Shown here: positions 6,534 through 14,341 of the stretch, piece after piece | How the letters are laid out: each line of letters starts with the position of its first letter | How positions within the stretch are numbered: position 1 is the first letter of the stretch | From: a virus | Virus record (IMG/VR): IMGVR_UViG_3300005356_000330 | Coordinates: 1 to 27,471 of that record | Length of the DNA stretch: 27,471 nt | Strand: one strand, 5' to 3' | Program-made: the position numbers and the translations under genes | Notes under the pieces: model-generated | What the model saw: the letters and a program-made list of their open reading frames with translations, nothing else | Database searches by the model: none | Told to the model about the DNA's origin: nothing

Positions 6534-7934
6534 ATGACAGTCACCCTTCAGGGCTTTGACCCCTCAGTCGTCAACATGATTCAGCAGGGCATCCTTCAGC
6601 GCGGCTTCCAAGAGGCGCTCATGCCGAAGCAGCTTTTCCGCGCCGAGGCCACGCCCGAGCGCTGGGAGGCCAACATCGGCGATGTGAAAATCATCACGCG
6701 CGCCGGCACCATGCCGATCAGCACCAAGCCGCTGCCGCCGGCGCAAGATCCGACGCCCAAGACCTACGCGACCGAGCAGTTTCGCGTCGAGGCCAAGCCC
6801 TACGGCGACCGGCTCCAGACCCACATGCCGACCTCGCGGGCGATGATCGGTAACAAGTTCTTCCTCGACACGCAGAAGCTCGGCGAGAACGCGGGCATCA
6901 CGATCAATCGCTGCACGCGGGACAAGCTCTTTTCGGCGTACCTGAGCGCCGACACGGTCACGATCACGGCGGCGACCACGGGCGCGAGCGCGTTGCGCGT
7001 GGCCAACCTGAACGGCTTCCTCGACCGCCTGGTCTCGGGCGGCATTCAGGGCGTCTCGCCGGCGGCGCCGATCTCGATCCAGCTCGGCGCGAGCAACATC
7101 GCCAACAGCGTGATCGCGGCAGTGCCCGACCAGGCGGGCGAGCCCCAGGGGCCCGGGACGATCATGCTCGGCACGCCGCTCGGCGCCAACCTCGCCGTCC
7201 GCTCGCGCGTGCGCGCGCTGCACCGCTCGCGCATCCTGCGCGCCGGCGGCGCCGGTACGATCGACGGGCTCACCGGCTCGAGCATGCTCACGATCGATAT
7301 GATCATTGCGGCGGTGCAGCTCATGCGCGGCCAGAGCGTGCCCCCACACCCCGACGGCACCTACCACATCCACCTGTCCACCGACGGCGTGACGCAGCTC
7401 TTCTCGGATCCTCGCTTCGCGTCGATCAACAACAGCCTGGGCAACACCGCCGGAATCAACTCCGGCGTCTACGCGGGGCTGATCATCGGCCGAGGCCTCG
7501 GCTGCACCTGGTACACGAACAACGAGACGCCGACCCAGTATAACGTCGAGGCGCTCTACGCGACGGGCAGCAACGCGCTGAGCTCGCCCAACGTCGGCGC
7601 CGAGGTCGTCAACGAGACCGGCGTGCCGGTCGCGCGCACGATCATCACGGGCGGCGGCGCCCTGTACGAGCTGTGGATCCCCGAGGAAGAGTACGAGACC
7701 GAGGTGGGCCTCCTGGGCGTCGCCAAGACGTTCAACGTGACCAACGCCGGCGTCGTGATCAACACCGACCGGATCCGCCACTTGATTCGCAAGCCGCTCG
7801 ACGTGCTCCAGCGCATCGTCGATCAGGCGTGGAGCTTCTCAGGCGACTGGGCGGTTCCGACGGATGTCCTGACGGGCAACGGCGCCAAGTACAAGCGCGC
7901 CGTGGTGCTCGAGCACGCGGGCAGCCTCGCATAA
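6534..7934 (+). CDS. Major capsid protein (HK97-fold; N4-gp56/P22 coat-like)
   Basis: 466 residues starting at ATG 6534. It follows the scaffold gene and is followed by a strong terminator, as expected for the most abundant virion protein. The sequence has a helical N-arm, a segment GDVKIITRAGTMPISTKPL and a region HIHLSTDGVTQLFSDPRF, similar to the helix and strand in N4-gp56-type coat proteins. The end is beta-rich with YELWIPEEEYE, SFSGDWAVPTDVL and KYKRAVVLEHAG. This pattern and size fit HK97-fold coat proteins without a cleaved delta domain; the separate scaffold gene agrees. It would form the icosahedral shell. No insertion or frame problem is seen. The exact family needs a structure or profile comparison; the major-capsid role is well supported by context and length. 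Confidence 0.82.
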   Translation: MTVTLQGFDPSVVNMIQQGILQRGFQEALMPKQLFRAEATPERWEANIGDVKIITRAGTMPISTKPLPPAQDPTPKTYATEQFRVEAKPYGDRLQTHMPTSRAMIGNKFFLDTQKLGENAGITINRCTRDKLFSAYLSADTVTITAATTGASALRVANLNGFLDRLVSGGIQGVSPAAPISIQLGASNIANSVIAAVPDQAGEPQGPGTIMLGTPLGANLAVRSRVRALHRSRILRAGGAGTIDGLTGSSMLTIDMIIAAVQLMRGQSVPPHPDGTYHIHLSTDGVTQLFSDPRFASINNSLGNTAGINSGVYAGLIIGRGLGCTWYTNNETPTQYNVEALYATGSNALSSPNVGAEVVNETGVPVARTIITGGGALYELWIPEEEYETEVGLLGVAKTFNVTNAGVVINTDRIRHLIRKPLDVLQRIVDQAWSFSGDWAVPTDVLTGNGAKYKRAVVLEHAGSLA

Positions 7935-8043
7935 GGAGCACGGTGCTCACCTGGGCGCCGGGCTTGTTCCTCATGCGAGTCGGGCGACCGTGATCACCTC
8001 GCCAGTCGAAGGGGCATCCCCACATAAAGGTTTCGCGCGGGAT

Positions 8044-8074
8044 GCCGAGGGGGTGCCCCCTCGGCTGTTTTTTT
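8044..8074 (+). terminator. Strong intrinsic terminator after the major capsid gene
   Basis: A perfect 10-bp stem, GCCGAGGGGG (8044-8053) with CCCCCTCGGC (8056-8065), minimal 2-nt gap, is followed by TG and seven T residues (8068-8074). It lies 110 bp downstream of the capsid stop, inside a 184-bp gap. This is the only clear rho-independent terminator in the window. It likely separates or attenuates transcription between capsid and neck genes. Confidence 0.88.
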
Positions 8075-8118
8075 GGCACCCAGGGTAGCGTGCGGATCTA
8101 AGCAGTTAGGGGGGCCCA

Positions 8119-9096
8119 ATGGGCATCTTCTCGAGGAACAAGGGGGACGATGTGAGCAAGAAAAAGCGCACGAGCGGCGAGGACGAGACCTCGATCAACG
8201 CGGGCGTCGAGCACGCGGGCGACCCCGAGGAAGCGGACGACGCTGAGCCCGGATCGGGCGAGGACGAAACGTCGATCAACTCGGGCGTCGACCACGCCCC
8301 GAGCGACACGCAGGCGCAGCTCGAGGGCGCCGTGCGCGCCGCGGTGCCGCAAGAGGAGGGCGAGTCGAGCGAGGACTATCAGCGGCGGCTGGCGATCCTC
8401 GCAGGGCACCCCGACACGCCCACGTCGGGCGCGCTGCCGGGAAACCCCGAGCGCAGCTCGCACACGGGCAACACGCAGGCCGACGAGATCGTGCCCCCGG
8501 GCGCGGCCGGCGAGGGCCTCCCGAAGGACGACTTCTCGAGCGAGACGCGGCTCGCGCGGCAGCGCCAGTATGTAATCGAGCGCGGGCTTCTGCCCCAGGG
8601 CGAGGTCCTCAACCTCAGCGACGAGGAGCTTCAGGCGGTCTACGACAAGTCGATCGGCACGGTGGGCACGGCCGAGCCGAAGACGGAGGTCGCAGTCAGG
8701 CCCTCGCAACAAGCGCAGGCGATCCTGTTTTCCGGCTCGCGCGCGGACAAGGTCGCGCTCGTCACGGCCAAGTCAAACCTCACCGCGCTTCAGGCCGAGG
8801 GGCTCGCGCCCGAGGACCTCGATGCGCAGGTGCGCGCGGTCGTGGCCGCTGAGCTCACGCTCGAGCGCGCCAAGGAGGACCGCGAGATCGAGAAGGTCAA
8901 GCCGATCACCGATGCGCCGTACGGCGGCGACCTGCCGAAGTACTACGCGGTCACCAAGGGGATCACGTTCGCGGCCGAAGGCTCAGTCGTGCAGATCCGC
9001 GACGGCATGGTGATCAACGACCGCTCCCACAACATCGACGATCTGCGCGCGCGTGGGGCGCAGCTGATCGAGACGGTCGCACCCACCCCGCAGTAA
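8119..9096 (+). CDS. Virion-associated protein with acidic repeat N-terminus, unknown function
   Basis: 325 residues; ATG 8119 follows a strong AGGGGGG ribosome binding site. The N-terminal 150 residues are acidic, rich in Glu, Asp, Ser, Gly and Pro, and likely disordered. They hold two near-identical 15-residue units, SGEDETSINAGVEHA (19-33) and SGEDETSINSGVDHA (46-60). The middle (about 150-260) is helical, with RLARQRQYVIERGLL and LDAQVRAVVAAELTLERAKEDREIE. The C-terminus (about 270-325) is a compact beta-rich piece (KYYAVTKGITFAAEGSVVQ, IRDGMVINDRSHNIDDLRARG). I recognise no family. It is the first gene after the capsid terminator and precedes the neck genes, so a head accessory or head-tail role is likely. 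The repeat may be a binding motif; this is inference. Confidence 0.65.
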   Translation: MGIFSRNKGDDVSKKKRTSGEDETSINAGVEHAGDPEEADDAEPGSGEDETSINSGVDHAPSDTQAQLEGAVRAAVPQEEGESSEDYQRRLAILAGHPDTPTSGALPGNPERSSHTGNTQADEIVPPGAAGEGLPKDDFSSETRLARQRQYVIERGLLPQGEVLNLSDEELQAVYDKSIGTVGTAEPKTEVAVRPSQQAQAILFSGSRADKVALVTAKSNLTALQAEGLAPEDLDAQVRAVVAAELTLERAKEDREIEKVKPITDAPYGGDLPKYYAVTKGITFAAEGSVVQIRDGMVINDRSHNIDDLRARGAQLIETVAPTPQ

Positions 9097-9127
9097 GGTC
9101 GAGGCGCTCAACACAAGGGAGGTCCGC

Positions 9128-9520
9128 GTGGCGCTCAGCGAGGACGAGAAGTCGAGGATCATGCACTACCTCGGCTACCCCAAGCAGTCGGCGCTCGAGC
9201 AGAGCTACGCGACCGGCTACGCGATCACGCACGCCTACTCGCAAAAGTACCTGTTCGACGCTTTCCAGCGCATCGACGCGCACGGCGAGGCGCGTGTGCG
9301 CGAGGACCTCCAGCAGCTAGCGTGCATCGACCAGCAGCTGATCGCACTGCGCGCGAACGCCGGCGTCAAGAGCGCGGGCGAGGTGCAGCTCGACGCCGAG
9401 GCGGGGCGGCGGCTGCTCAAGATGGACAGGGTCGACTACGTGCGGCGGCTCTGCGACGACCTCGGCGTCGAGCTCAACACCCGCAGCCAGCAGTACAGCT
9501 CGCGCGTGAGGCAGACGTGA
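9128..9520 (+). CDS. Small helical protein, probable head-tail connector component
   Basis: 130 residues from GTG 9128, with an excellent AAGGGAGG ribosome binding site six bases upstream. The product is mostly alpha-helical: EDEKSRIMHYLGYPKQSALEQ, then a helix rich in Tyr and Ala, and a last helix with RRLLKMDRVDYVRRLCDDLGV. It has no membrane segment or enzymatic motif. Phage neck adaptors are typically 100-150 aa helical proteins encoded between capsid and tail genes, which is where this one sits. Its stop TGA (9518-9520) overlaps the GTG start of the next gene by four bases, so the two are probably translationally coupled. The connector role is inferred from place and size. Confidence 0.6.
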   Translation: MALSEDEKSRIMHYLGYPKQSALEQSYATGYAITHAYSQKYLFDAFQRIDAHGEARVREDLQQLACIDQQLIALRANAGVKSAGEVQLDAEAGRRLLKMDRVDYVRRLCDDLGVELNTRSQQYSSRVRQT

Positions 9521-9813
9521 GTGTGTGCGTGGAGCGGCGCGACCGCGCGCTCGAGCTCACGACCGAGCTCGCGAACGTGCGCGCGCACTGCATCACCGCC
9601 ATGCTCAGCGCCGACCTTGAGCACTACCTCGATCGCGTACCGCCGCGCCGCGTGCTGGCGCTGCTCGACGAGCTCGAGGAGGAGCGCGAGGCCGAGCTCA
9701 GCCACCTGGGCAAGCAGGTCGCGGTGGTGATCGAGGCGAGCGGGGATCCCGATCGGATCCTCCAGGCCCTGCGCACCGCCCTCGACCAGCACGACCAAGG
9801 CGGCGTCCGATGA
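9517..9813 (+). CDS. Small coiled-coil protein in the neck cluster, unknown function
   Basis: 98 residues from GTG 9517 to TGA 9811-9813. A longer open frame extends upstream, but that part is a shadow of the preceding gene: Arg/Ala-rich with different codon statistics. The GTGA overlap gives a natural coupled start. The product begins MSVCVERRDRALELTTELAN, then forms amphipathic helices with a very acidic stretch, LLDELEEEREAELSHLGKQ, and ends ILQALRTALDQHDQGGVR. I recognise no family. Its ATGA overlap with the following gene places it in one translational unit with the neck genes. It could be a chaperone or a small structural subunit. Confidence 0.55.
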   Translation: MSVCVERRDRALELTTELANVRAHCITAMLSADLEHYLDRVPPRRVLALLDELEEEREAELSHLGKQVAVVIEASGDPDRILQALRTALDQHDQGGVR

Positions 9814-10421
9814 GCTGCGACGCATGCCGCGGACCGGGTGCGAGCTCGAGCTCGAGCAGCGCGTGCCCGAGGTGCGGCGGGAACCCGCGGATCACCCCGC
9901 CGGAGCCGCCCCCGTTCGACCCGGGGCCGTGCTCGCTGGCCGAGCGGCTGGCGGCGACCGTCAACCGGGTGCGCGGCCAGATGACCGAGCTCGGGCTGCG
10001 CCCCTACCGCGTGTTTTCGATCGAGCGCCACTGGACCGGCGGGCAAGTGGGCCGCGGCGATGTGTCGGAGGTGCTAGCGCGCGAGTTTCTGCCGCGCCCG
10101 AAGGTCGAGTTCCGCACCCGCCGCGAGCCCGGCCCTGCCGGCTGGGTCGAGCGGGGCGTCGTGGTGGTGAGCGAGATCAACCCGCAGCTCACCGAGGACG
10201 AGGTGCTCGACCTGGTGCACGTCGTGCGCATGGGTGAGGCCAAGCCCGGCGACGAGCGCTTCCTCGAGATCACCATGGACGCGCGCGACGGGGCGAGCGA
10301 GCGGCGGCGCTTCGTGATGGTCGAGCCGCCGGTGCGGCAGGGCTTTGGCTGGCGCGTCGTGCTGCGCCAGCAGGACAGCGGCCGCTCCCGCGCGGGCGCC
10401 AGCCCCTACCCGGGGCGCTGA
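9810..10421 (+). CDS. Probable neck/head-closure protein with N-terminal zinc-ribbon-like cysteines
   Basis: 203 residues starting at ATG 9810, overlapping the previous stop (ATGA). The first 25 residues hold C3-x2-C6 and C19-x2-C22 separated by a Gly/Ser linker, which looks like a zinc-binding knuckle pair. After a proline-rich spacer (ITPPEPPPFDPGP) comes a helix (LAERLAATVNRVRGQMTEL) and a beta-rich body: RPYRVFSIERHWTG, KVEFRTRRE, GVVVVSEINPQLTEDEV, FLEITMDARDG, RRRFVMVEPPV, GFGWRVVLRQQD. The body resembles small beta-barrel neck proteins that close the head or join it to the tail. The gene precedes a gp10-like tail completion gene, which agrees. Function is inferred; the cysteine arrangement is seen directly. 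Confidence 0.6.
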   Translation: MSCDACRGPGASSSSSSACPRCGGNPRITPPEPPPFDPGPCSLAERLAATVNRVRGQMTELGLRPYRVFSIERHWTGGQVGRGDVSEVLAREFLPRPKVEFRTRREPGPAGWVERGVVVVSEINPQLTEDEVLDLVHVVRMGEAKPGDERFLEITMDARDGASERRRFVMVEPPVRQGFGWRVVLRQQDSGRSRAGASPYPGR

Positions 10422-10422
10422 G

Positions 10423-10905
10423 GTGGGCAAGAAGGTCAAGCTCAAGACGTTCGCGGCGATCATCGAGGCGCTTCCCGACAAGCTCACCGAGGCGACGATC
10501 AACGGGGCGCGCATGGCGGCCGCGCGCCTGGTGGTGCTGGTCGAGCACGAGATCCGCAATGCCTCCCCGTTTCCGCTGGTCGACCGCGGGCGCCTCGTGC
10601 AGCAGACGCAGCTGACCCTCACACCGAACGGCGCGATCGTGCGCAACGACGCGCCGCACGCCGCGCCGCTCGAGTACGGGGCGCGGCCCTTCACGCCGCC
10701 GCGGCAGGTCCTGCTCGAGTGGGCCAAGCGCAAGGGCTTCGAGAACCCCGAGGCCGCCAGCTGGGCGATCTGGCAGAAGTTCCGCAAGGAGGGCATGCCG
10801 CCGCGGAGGTTCTTCGCCAAGGCGCTCGCCAAGTGGCGCGCGGGCGATGAGCTGCCCAAGGCCGTCAAGAAGGCCCTCAAGCAGCTCCCTAGCGGCACCC
10901 CCTGA
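10423..10905 (+). CDS. HK97 gp10-like neck/tail completion protein
   Basis: 160 residues from GTG 10423, one base after the previous stop (TGA 10419-10421). The open frame extends further upstream, but only over the previous gene. The product starts with a basic helix (MGKKVKLKTFAAIIEAL), has a long helix (ATINGARMAAARLVVLVEHE), then SPFPLVDRGRLVQQTQLTL. A segment NDAPHAAPLEYGARPFTPP matches the 'A-P-x-E-Y/F-G-x-x-P' loop common to HK97 gp10/Mu gpG-like proteins, and the C-terminus is a Lys-rich helix. This family sits at the head-tail interface and helps complete or attach the tail. Gene order (neck, then this, then tail terminator, then sheath) matches other myoviruses. The family call is fairly good; the exact step is inferred. 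Confidence 0.68.
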   Translation: MGKKVKLKTFAAIIEALPDKLTEATINGARMAAARLVVLVEHEIRNASPFPLVDRGRLVQQTQLTLTPNGAIVRNDAPHAAPLEYGARPFTPPRQVLLEWAKRKGFENPEAASWAIWQKFRKEGMPPRRFFAKALAKWRAGDELPKAVKKALKQLPSGTP

Positions 10906-10907
10906 GC

Positions 10908-10923
10908 TGGTACCCTCGGGCGT
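10908..10923 (+). promoter_or_regulatory. Repeated promoter-like element TGGTACCCTCG, copy 1
   Basis: TGGTACCCTCG at 10908-10918 is identical to 11585-11595 before the sheath gene. It contains TACCCT (TAnnnT, -10-like) ending seven bases before ATG 10924, and there is no Shine-Dalgarno sequence between. No good -35 is visible. This is a tentative leaderless-promoter or regulatory site. Confidence 0.3.
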
Positions 10924-11571
10924 ATGGCCGCCGGCGACCTGCTCTACAACACCGCTCAGCCTGCGCACCCCGCGCGCGTGCTCCTCCCGCCCGACGATGC
11001 CGCCGCCGAGGCCCTGTGTCGCTACCTCGGGCGCCAGGTCTTCTACGTGCACGAGGGCAGCCCCGCCGTCGACGAGCTCAGCCGCATGCGCTCGTTCTGC
11101 CTCGAGAGCGTGTCGACGAGCTGGCCTGCGGCCGATCAGCCGATGCGCTACCCGAGCGCGACGATCCTCGGCGGCGACGACGTGCAGCACACGGGTGATA
11201 GCCCCGCGCCGATCGAGGATACCTTCGACCCGTTCGACGAGACCGTGGCGTGGTACCTCGGCGAGGCGTCCGGCACCTTACAGGTGGACTTCTGGTGCGA
11301 CTCAGAAGCGACGCGGCAGGCGATCAGCGCGCAGCTCGCGGCGCTGTTTTCCCCGGGCGAGGGCAGGGGGGGCATCCTGCTCGAGCTCGGCCCGCGTTAC
11401 CTCGGGCTAGGAGGGCGCTTTTCGCTGCTGACCCACGGCCGCCAGGACACGCCGGACGCGGTGTGGGCGGGCGAGCGGCGGCTTCGGGCAACGGTGCGCT
11501 GGGAGGTGGCCGACGTGGTCGTGCGCCGCGCCAAGCCGCTGACGGTGCAGGCCAGGGTCGAAACCATCTAG
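10924..11571 (+). CDS. Probable tail terminator / tail completion protein
   Basis: 215 residues from ATG 10924. No ribosome binding site precedes the start, and an 11-bp repeated promoter-like element lies just upstream. The sequence alternates strands and helices: RVLLPPDDAAAEALCRYLGRQVFYVHEG, then MRSFCLESVSTSWPAA, a loop-rich acidic part, TLQVDFWCDSEATRQAISAQL, a Gly-rich turn, and RLRATVRWEVADVVVRRAKPL. The segment 'LQVDFWCDSEATRQAISAQLAALF' in the third quarter has the strand-then-helix pattern of tail terminator proteins (lambda gpU/T4 gp15-like), which cap the tube and sheath. Position just before the sheath gene fits. This is a context- and pattern-based call without a diagnostic motif. 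Confidence 0.55.
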   Translation: MAAGDLLYNTAQPAHPARVLLPPDDAAAEALCRYLGRQVFYVHEGSPAVDELSRMRSFCLESVSTSWPAADQPMRYPSATILGGDDVQHTGDSPAPIEDTFDPFDETVAWYLGEASGTLQVDFWCDSEATRQAISAQLAALFSPGEGRGGILLELGPRYLGLGGRFSLLTHGRQDTPDAVWAGERRLRATVRWEVADVVVRRAKPLTVQARVETI

Positions 11572-11584
11572 CCTCGGGGCCCTG

Positions 11585-11600
11585 TGGTACCCTCGCGTCA
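11585..11600 (+). promoter_or_regulatory. Repeated promoter-like element TGGTACCCTCG, copy 2
   Basis: TGGTACCCTCG at 11585-11595 repeats the site at 10908-10918. TACCCT (11588-11593) could serve as a -10 box for the sheath gene; the implied leader of about 33 nt includes the GAGGGGG ribosome binding site before ATG 11633. The -35 region shows no consensus. Tentative. Confidence 0.3.
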
Positions 11601-11632
11601 CCGCGCGAAGCCAGGATCTCGAGGGGGATCGG

Positions 11633-13819
11633 ATGGCCGGGTTCATTTTTCGTTCGCGCCGGGTTTTCACGCGCGAGGAGCTGGTCGGGCTCGAGGGCGT
11701 CTACGCGGAGGACCTGGACCCGCCGGCCCCCGTGACCGGCGTCGGCTCGGGGACGATCCTGCTGATCGGCGAGTTCGACGACGGCCCGCTCAACGTGCTG
11801 ACCGAGATCGATGGCGGCGACCTGACGCGGCAGTTCGGGGGCCTCGGCTATCCCTACGCCGGCGTCCCGCACAACAACGCCTGCGCGCGCAAGCGCTCGG
11901 GCGAGCTGTGGAACGGCAACGGCTTCTTGTACGCGCGGTTCATCCGCGCGCAGCGCTTCATGGTGGTGCGGGTGGACACGTCCGTCGGCGAGGTGGCGCT
12001 CACGCCGCGCGCGATCCTCAAGGGCGGCAAGGGCCCCTTTGCGCCCAAGGCGGGCGACGTGCTGAGCCTGACGACCTCGACCGGCGGCCCCACGGCGACG
12101 CCGGCGATCGCGGCCGCGGAGGCGATCGCGACCGGCTCGGGCGCCATCGCGGCGACGGGCTTTCTCGGCGGCGAGCGGATCAGCCTCCAGCTCGATGACA
12201 GCGCCGCGCCCCTGGTCGTGACCTTCGCCGCCGGCGATCAGGACGCCGCGGCGGTCGTGACGCGGATCAACGCCGCCGCGGGCGCCGCGGTCGCCTCGCA
12301 GGCGGGCGGCATCCTGAGCCTCAAGGGCCTGCGCAAGGGCTCGGGCGGGCGCCTGACGACGGCCGACGTCACCCCGGGCGCGCTGGCGGCGCTCAAGCTC
12401 ACCGAGGGCACCGAGGAGGGCACTGGCAACGTGGGCAACCTGGCGAGCGTGAGCGCCGCCGAGCTCGCGGCGCTGATCAACAACGCGACCGCGCTCAACA
12501 CGATCGGCGCCAAGGCGCTGGTCGCCGACGACGGCACGCTCAGCGTGTACGACGCCGCCAGCAGCGCCGGCTCGATCACGGTCGAGGAGGGCGCCCTCGC
12601 GACGCTGCTCAAGCTCGCGGCCGACGTGGAGGTCCTGGCGGGCGAGCACGCCGCCGGGGTGATTCCCGCCGGCACGCGCGTGCGCACCGCCGGCGGCGCC
12701 GAGTGGGTCACCATGGAGTCGACCAAGGTCGCGGCCGGCACCAACGATGCGCCCAACATCGGCCCGCATCTGCTCAAGGTGCGGCCGGCGTTCGACGACG
12801 GCACGGCGAAGGGCGCCGCGGCGACCGCGGTCAACGTGCTGGTCGACCAGCCCGCGTTCGCGAGCTTCGGCGTGAGTAACCCTCAAGCGCTCACCGACGC
12901 GCTGACCGAGGGGCAGCTCGACGCGGCCTACATCGCCGCGGTCGAGAAGAGCTGCGAGGCGAGCCCCGAGGCCGTAGACGTCAACTACGCCTACTGCGCG
13001 CGGCGCTCGATCGCGATCGATACCTACGCGGCCGACCGCTTCGAGCAGGTCTCGAACGAAGGCTTCGCGGGTCGCAAGTGGATCCGGTCGGGCGCCATCG
13101 GCATCACCAAGGCGCAGGCCAAGGCCGACCGTGCGCTCATCGCCAGCGATCGCGTCTGGTATGCCTGGCCGGGCTGGCAGCTGGTCGTGCCCGAGATCCT
13201 GCGCCGCGGGGCCGCGGGGGGCCTTGGCTTCAGCGAGGACGGCGTGATCACGCTGCGCAGCGCGGGGCCGCTGGCGAAGATCAGTGCGCTGCTGCCGCCC
13301 GAGGAAAACCCGGGGCAGCAGACGGGGCTGATCGAGAATTTCTTCGCGGTCGAGAAGCTCGAGGCGCCGCTCACCGCGGGCGACTACCGCGACCTTCGCG
13401 CGAATGGGATCTGCGCGCCGCGCCGCGACCCGACGGCGGGCTCGATCTATCAGTCGGGCGTGACGACCGACCTCAACAAGGCGCGCAGCACGCAGGCGCG
13501 CCGCAAGGTCGCGGACTTCGTGCAGGACACCTTGGCGAGGTTGCTCGTCAAGTACAGCAAGAAGATCGCGACCGAGGCGCGCCGCGATTCGGTGGTCGGC
13601 GAGACGGACAGCTTCCTCGGGGGGCTGCTGAGCGCCGAGGACCCCGCGCGCCAGCGCATTCACTCGTACATCATTGACGAGAGCGGCAACACGCCCGAGC
13701 TCGAGGCGGACGGGATCTTCGTGCTGATCGTCAAGGTGCGCTCGCTGAGCTCGCTCGACGCGATCGAGATCCGCACGGAGATCGGCCCGGGCGTCGTCAC
13801 CGTTTCCGAGGCTGCATAA
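11633..13819 (+). CDS. Tail sheath protein
   Basis: 728 residues; ATG 11633 is preceded by GAGGGGG. The sheath polymerises around the tail tube and contracts to drive the tube through the cell envelope. The C-terminal third is sheath-like: RRDPTAGSIYQSGVTTDLNK, RRKVADFVQDTLARLLVKYSK, a helix before ARQRIHSYIIDE, and a final strand-rich part FVLIVKVRSLSSLDAIEIRTEIG. The N-terminus has GSGTILLIGEFDDGPLN, as in other sheath proteins. Residues about 183-333 are an Ala/Thr-rich insertion made of two flagellin-IN-like units (FAAGDQDAAAVVTRINAAAG and SAAELAALINNATALNTIGA), probably exposed on the outside. The next gene is the tube protein. The family call is strong from C-terminal pattern, length and order. 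Confidence 0.9.
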   Translation: MAGFIFRSRRVFTREELVGLEGVYAEDLDPPAPVTGVGSGTILLIGEFDDGPLNVLTEIDGGDLTRQFGGLGYPYAGVPHNNACARKRSGELWNGNGFLYARFIRAQRFMVVRVDTSVGEVALTPRAILKGGKGPFAPKAGDVLSLTTSTGGPTATPAIAAAEAIATGSGAIAATGFLGGERISLQLDDSAAPLVVTFAAGDQDAAAVVTRINAAAGAAVASQAGGILSLKGLRKGSGGRLTTADVTPGALAALKLTEGTEEGTGNVGNLASVSAAELAALINNATALNTIGAKALVADDGTLSVYDAASSAGSITVEEGALATLLKLAADVEVLAGEHAAGVIPAGTRVRTAGGAEWVTMESTKVAAGTNDAPNIGPHLLKVRPAFDDGTAKGAAATAVNVLVDQPAFASFGVSNPQALTDALTEGQLDAAYIAAVEKSCEASPEAVDVNYAYCARRSIAIDTYAADRFEQVSNEGFAGRKWIRSGAIGITKAQAKADRALIASDRVWYAWPGWQLVVPEILRRGAAGGLGFSEDGVITLRSAGPLAKISALLPPEENPGQQTGLIENFFAVEKLEAPLTAGDYRDLRANGICAPRRDPTAGSIYQSGVTTDLNKARSTQARRKVADFVQDTLARLLVKYSKKIATEARRDSVVGETDSFLGGLLSAEDPARQRIHSYIIDESGNTPELEADGIFVLIVKVRSLSSLDAIEIRTEIGPGVVTVSEAA

Positions 13820-13852
13820 CGGAAGGCCTCCAGGGCCGAGGGGGTCAACGTC

Positions 13853-14290
13853 ATGAGCAACGAACTACCGATCAAGGGTCAGGAGACCCGCTTTACGCTG
13901 ACCTCGCCCAAGGGGCAGGAAACCAGCGTCACCAAGATCAAGGACAGCACCTTCACGTTCGACATGGAGATCATCACCGAGCAGTACCTCGGCGAGACGG
14001 CCGACCAGTTCGACGACATCTTTCGGGGCGTCACGGTCGAGCTGACCTTCGACCTGACGGATCCAAAGACCTACGACCTGGTGCAGCAGATCGTCGACCG
14101 CGCTGCGCGGCGCACCCCCGCGGCGGGCAAGTTCAGCGTGATCAGCGTGCTCAACTTCCCGAGCGGCGAGCGCCGCCGGATCCTGTTCCCTGATCTCAAG
14201 TTCGGCGAGATCCCCACCGGCTTTGGCGGCCGCGACGAGTACGGCGAGGTCAAACTCACGGCCAAGTGCTCGACGTTCCGCAAGCTCTGA
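13853..14290 (+). CDS. Tail tube protein
   Basis: 145 residues from ATG 13853, directly after the sheath gene, with a GAGGGGG stretch about ten bases upstream. The product is beta-rich with few helices: GQETRFTLTSPKGQETSV, DSTFTFDMEIITEQYLGE, DDIFRGVTVELTFDLTD, FSVISVLNFPSGERRRILF, DEYGEVKLTAKCSTFRKL. The alternating strands with an internal helix (KTYDLVQQIVDRAARRTP) match the tube fold of contractile-tail phages (P2 gpFII/T4 gp19-like, often 130-170 aa). It would form stacked hexameric rings through which DNA passes. Order sheath, tube, chaperone, tape measure is canonical and supports the call. Confidence 0.85.
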   Translation: MSNELPIKGQETRFTLTSPKGQETSVTKIKDSTFTFDMEIITEQYLGETADQFDDIFRGVTVELTFDLTDPKTYDLVQQIVDRAARRTPAAGKFSVISVLNFPSGERRRILFPDLKFGEIPTGFGGRDEYGEVKLTAKCSTFRKL

Positions 14291-14341
14291 GGCCCGCGCC
14301 TCACCAGGCTTTCATCCCGCGCAACCGATAACCCGATCACT

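Noticed and set aside
8074-8089. Sigma54-like TGGCAC...GC sequence after the capsid terminator
   Set aside because: The spacing between GG and GC elements is one base too long and the TTGC part is absent.
11324-13663. 779-aa open frame on the - strand opposite the sheath gene
   Set aside because: It lies antisense to a confidently identified tail sheath gene and has Arg/Ala/Asp-rich, low-complexity composition.
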